From Clostridia bacterium (GTDB lineage: Bacteria > Bacillota > Clostridia > Oscillospirales > Acutalibacteraceae): a DNA stretch of 52,359 nucleotides. The notes beneath the pieces are model-generated. The model did no database searches. It saw only the letters and a program-made list of their open reading frames with translations, and was not told the origin of the DNA. This document shows, in pieces, positions 52,309 to 52,359 of this stretch (position 1 is its first letter; each line of letters begins with the position of its first letter). The stretch is from contig JAFSFY010000047.1 of assembly GCA_017434985.1 (NCBI GenBank), positions 1 to 52,359 of the forward strand. Direction: 5' to 3'. Position numbers and translations under genes: made by a program.

Positions 52309-52359
52309 TACTAGGCTCCACCTTAACCCATTTATGGGTAGCTAGTAATCGATGCGTGG

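Overview
The window reads as an ordinary chromosomal segment of an endospore-forming member of the Clostridia (Bacillota), with GC content in the high fifties by eye. The evidence is the endospore gene set (ylbJ, yqfC, yqfD, a spoIID-like gene, cwlD, a BofC-C-like gene), the order phoH-ybeY-dgkA-era-yqzL-recO, YlxM beside ffh, and many sigma-A promoters with near-consensus TTGACA/TATAAT boxes. An uncultured gut Oscillospirales-like lineage would fit (fucosidase, GH43 enzyme, intergenic palindromes typical of such genomes), but no rRNA is present to place it. I saw no phage, transposase, CRISPR array or integrase.

Layout. Positions 259-5485 are on the minus strand: ylbJ, a small Cys protein, then ylxM-ffh-rpsP-khpA-rsmD-coaD and a coiled-coil gene. 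Positions 5590-10821 are on the plus strand: yqfC-yqfD, then phoH-ybeY-dgkA-era-yqzL-recO. Next come mutS2, valS with an acyl-ACP thioesterase, and a complete F-type ATP synthase operon atpI-B-E-F-H-A-G-D-C (16789-23386). Its c subunit carries the residues of a two-carboxylate sodium-binding site, and its epsilon subunit lacks the C-terminal helices. Positions 23434-28027 hold a 2-hydroxyacid dehydrogenase, an Mrp-type Fe-S carrier ATPase, a BofC-C-like protein and a class A penicillin-binding protein.

Positions 28300-40225 are the most accessory-looking part: an AraC regulator divergent from a GH29 fucosidase, a pflX-alr-araC-ldh operon, a TIM-barrel sugar isomerase/epimerase, an SPFH protein, and a four-helix-bundle/lipoprotein/GH43 operon. 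A four-tRNA operon (Gly-Arg-His-Gln) follows. Then come a SpoIID-like protein, citrate synthase, glycogen phosphorylase, and a long plus-strand run: trmL-pyrR-dtxR-ptp-rimI-tsaD-membrane protein-cwlD-radA.

The most unusual signal is non-coding. Three intergenic elements (28022-28196, 30580-30748, 40285-40452) are strings of small hairpins joined by a short constant linker. The linker is in direct orientation in the left half and inverted in the right half, so the halves can pair into one tree-like, multi-armed structure. The first two share the same ordered hairpins, with compensatory changes in at least one stem. The third uses a different linker with the same design.
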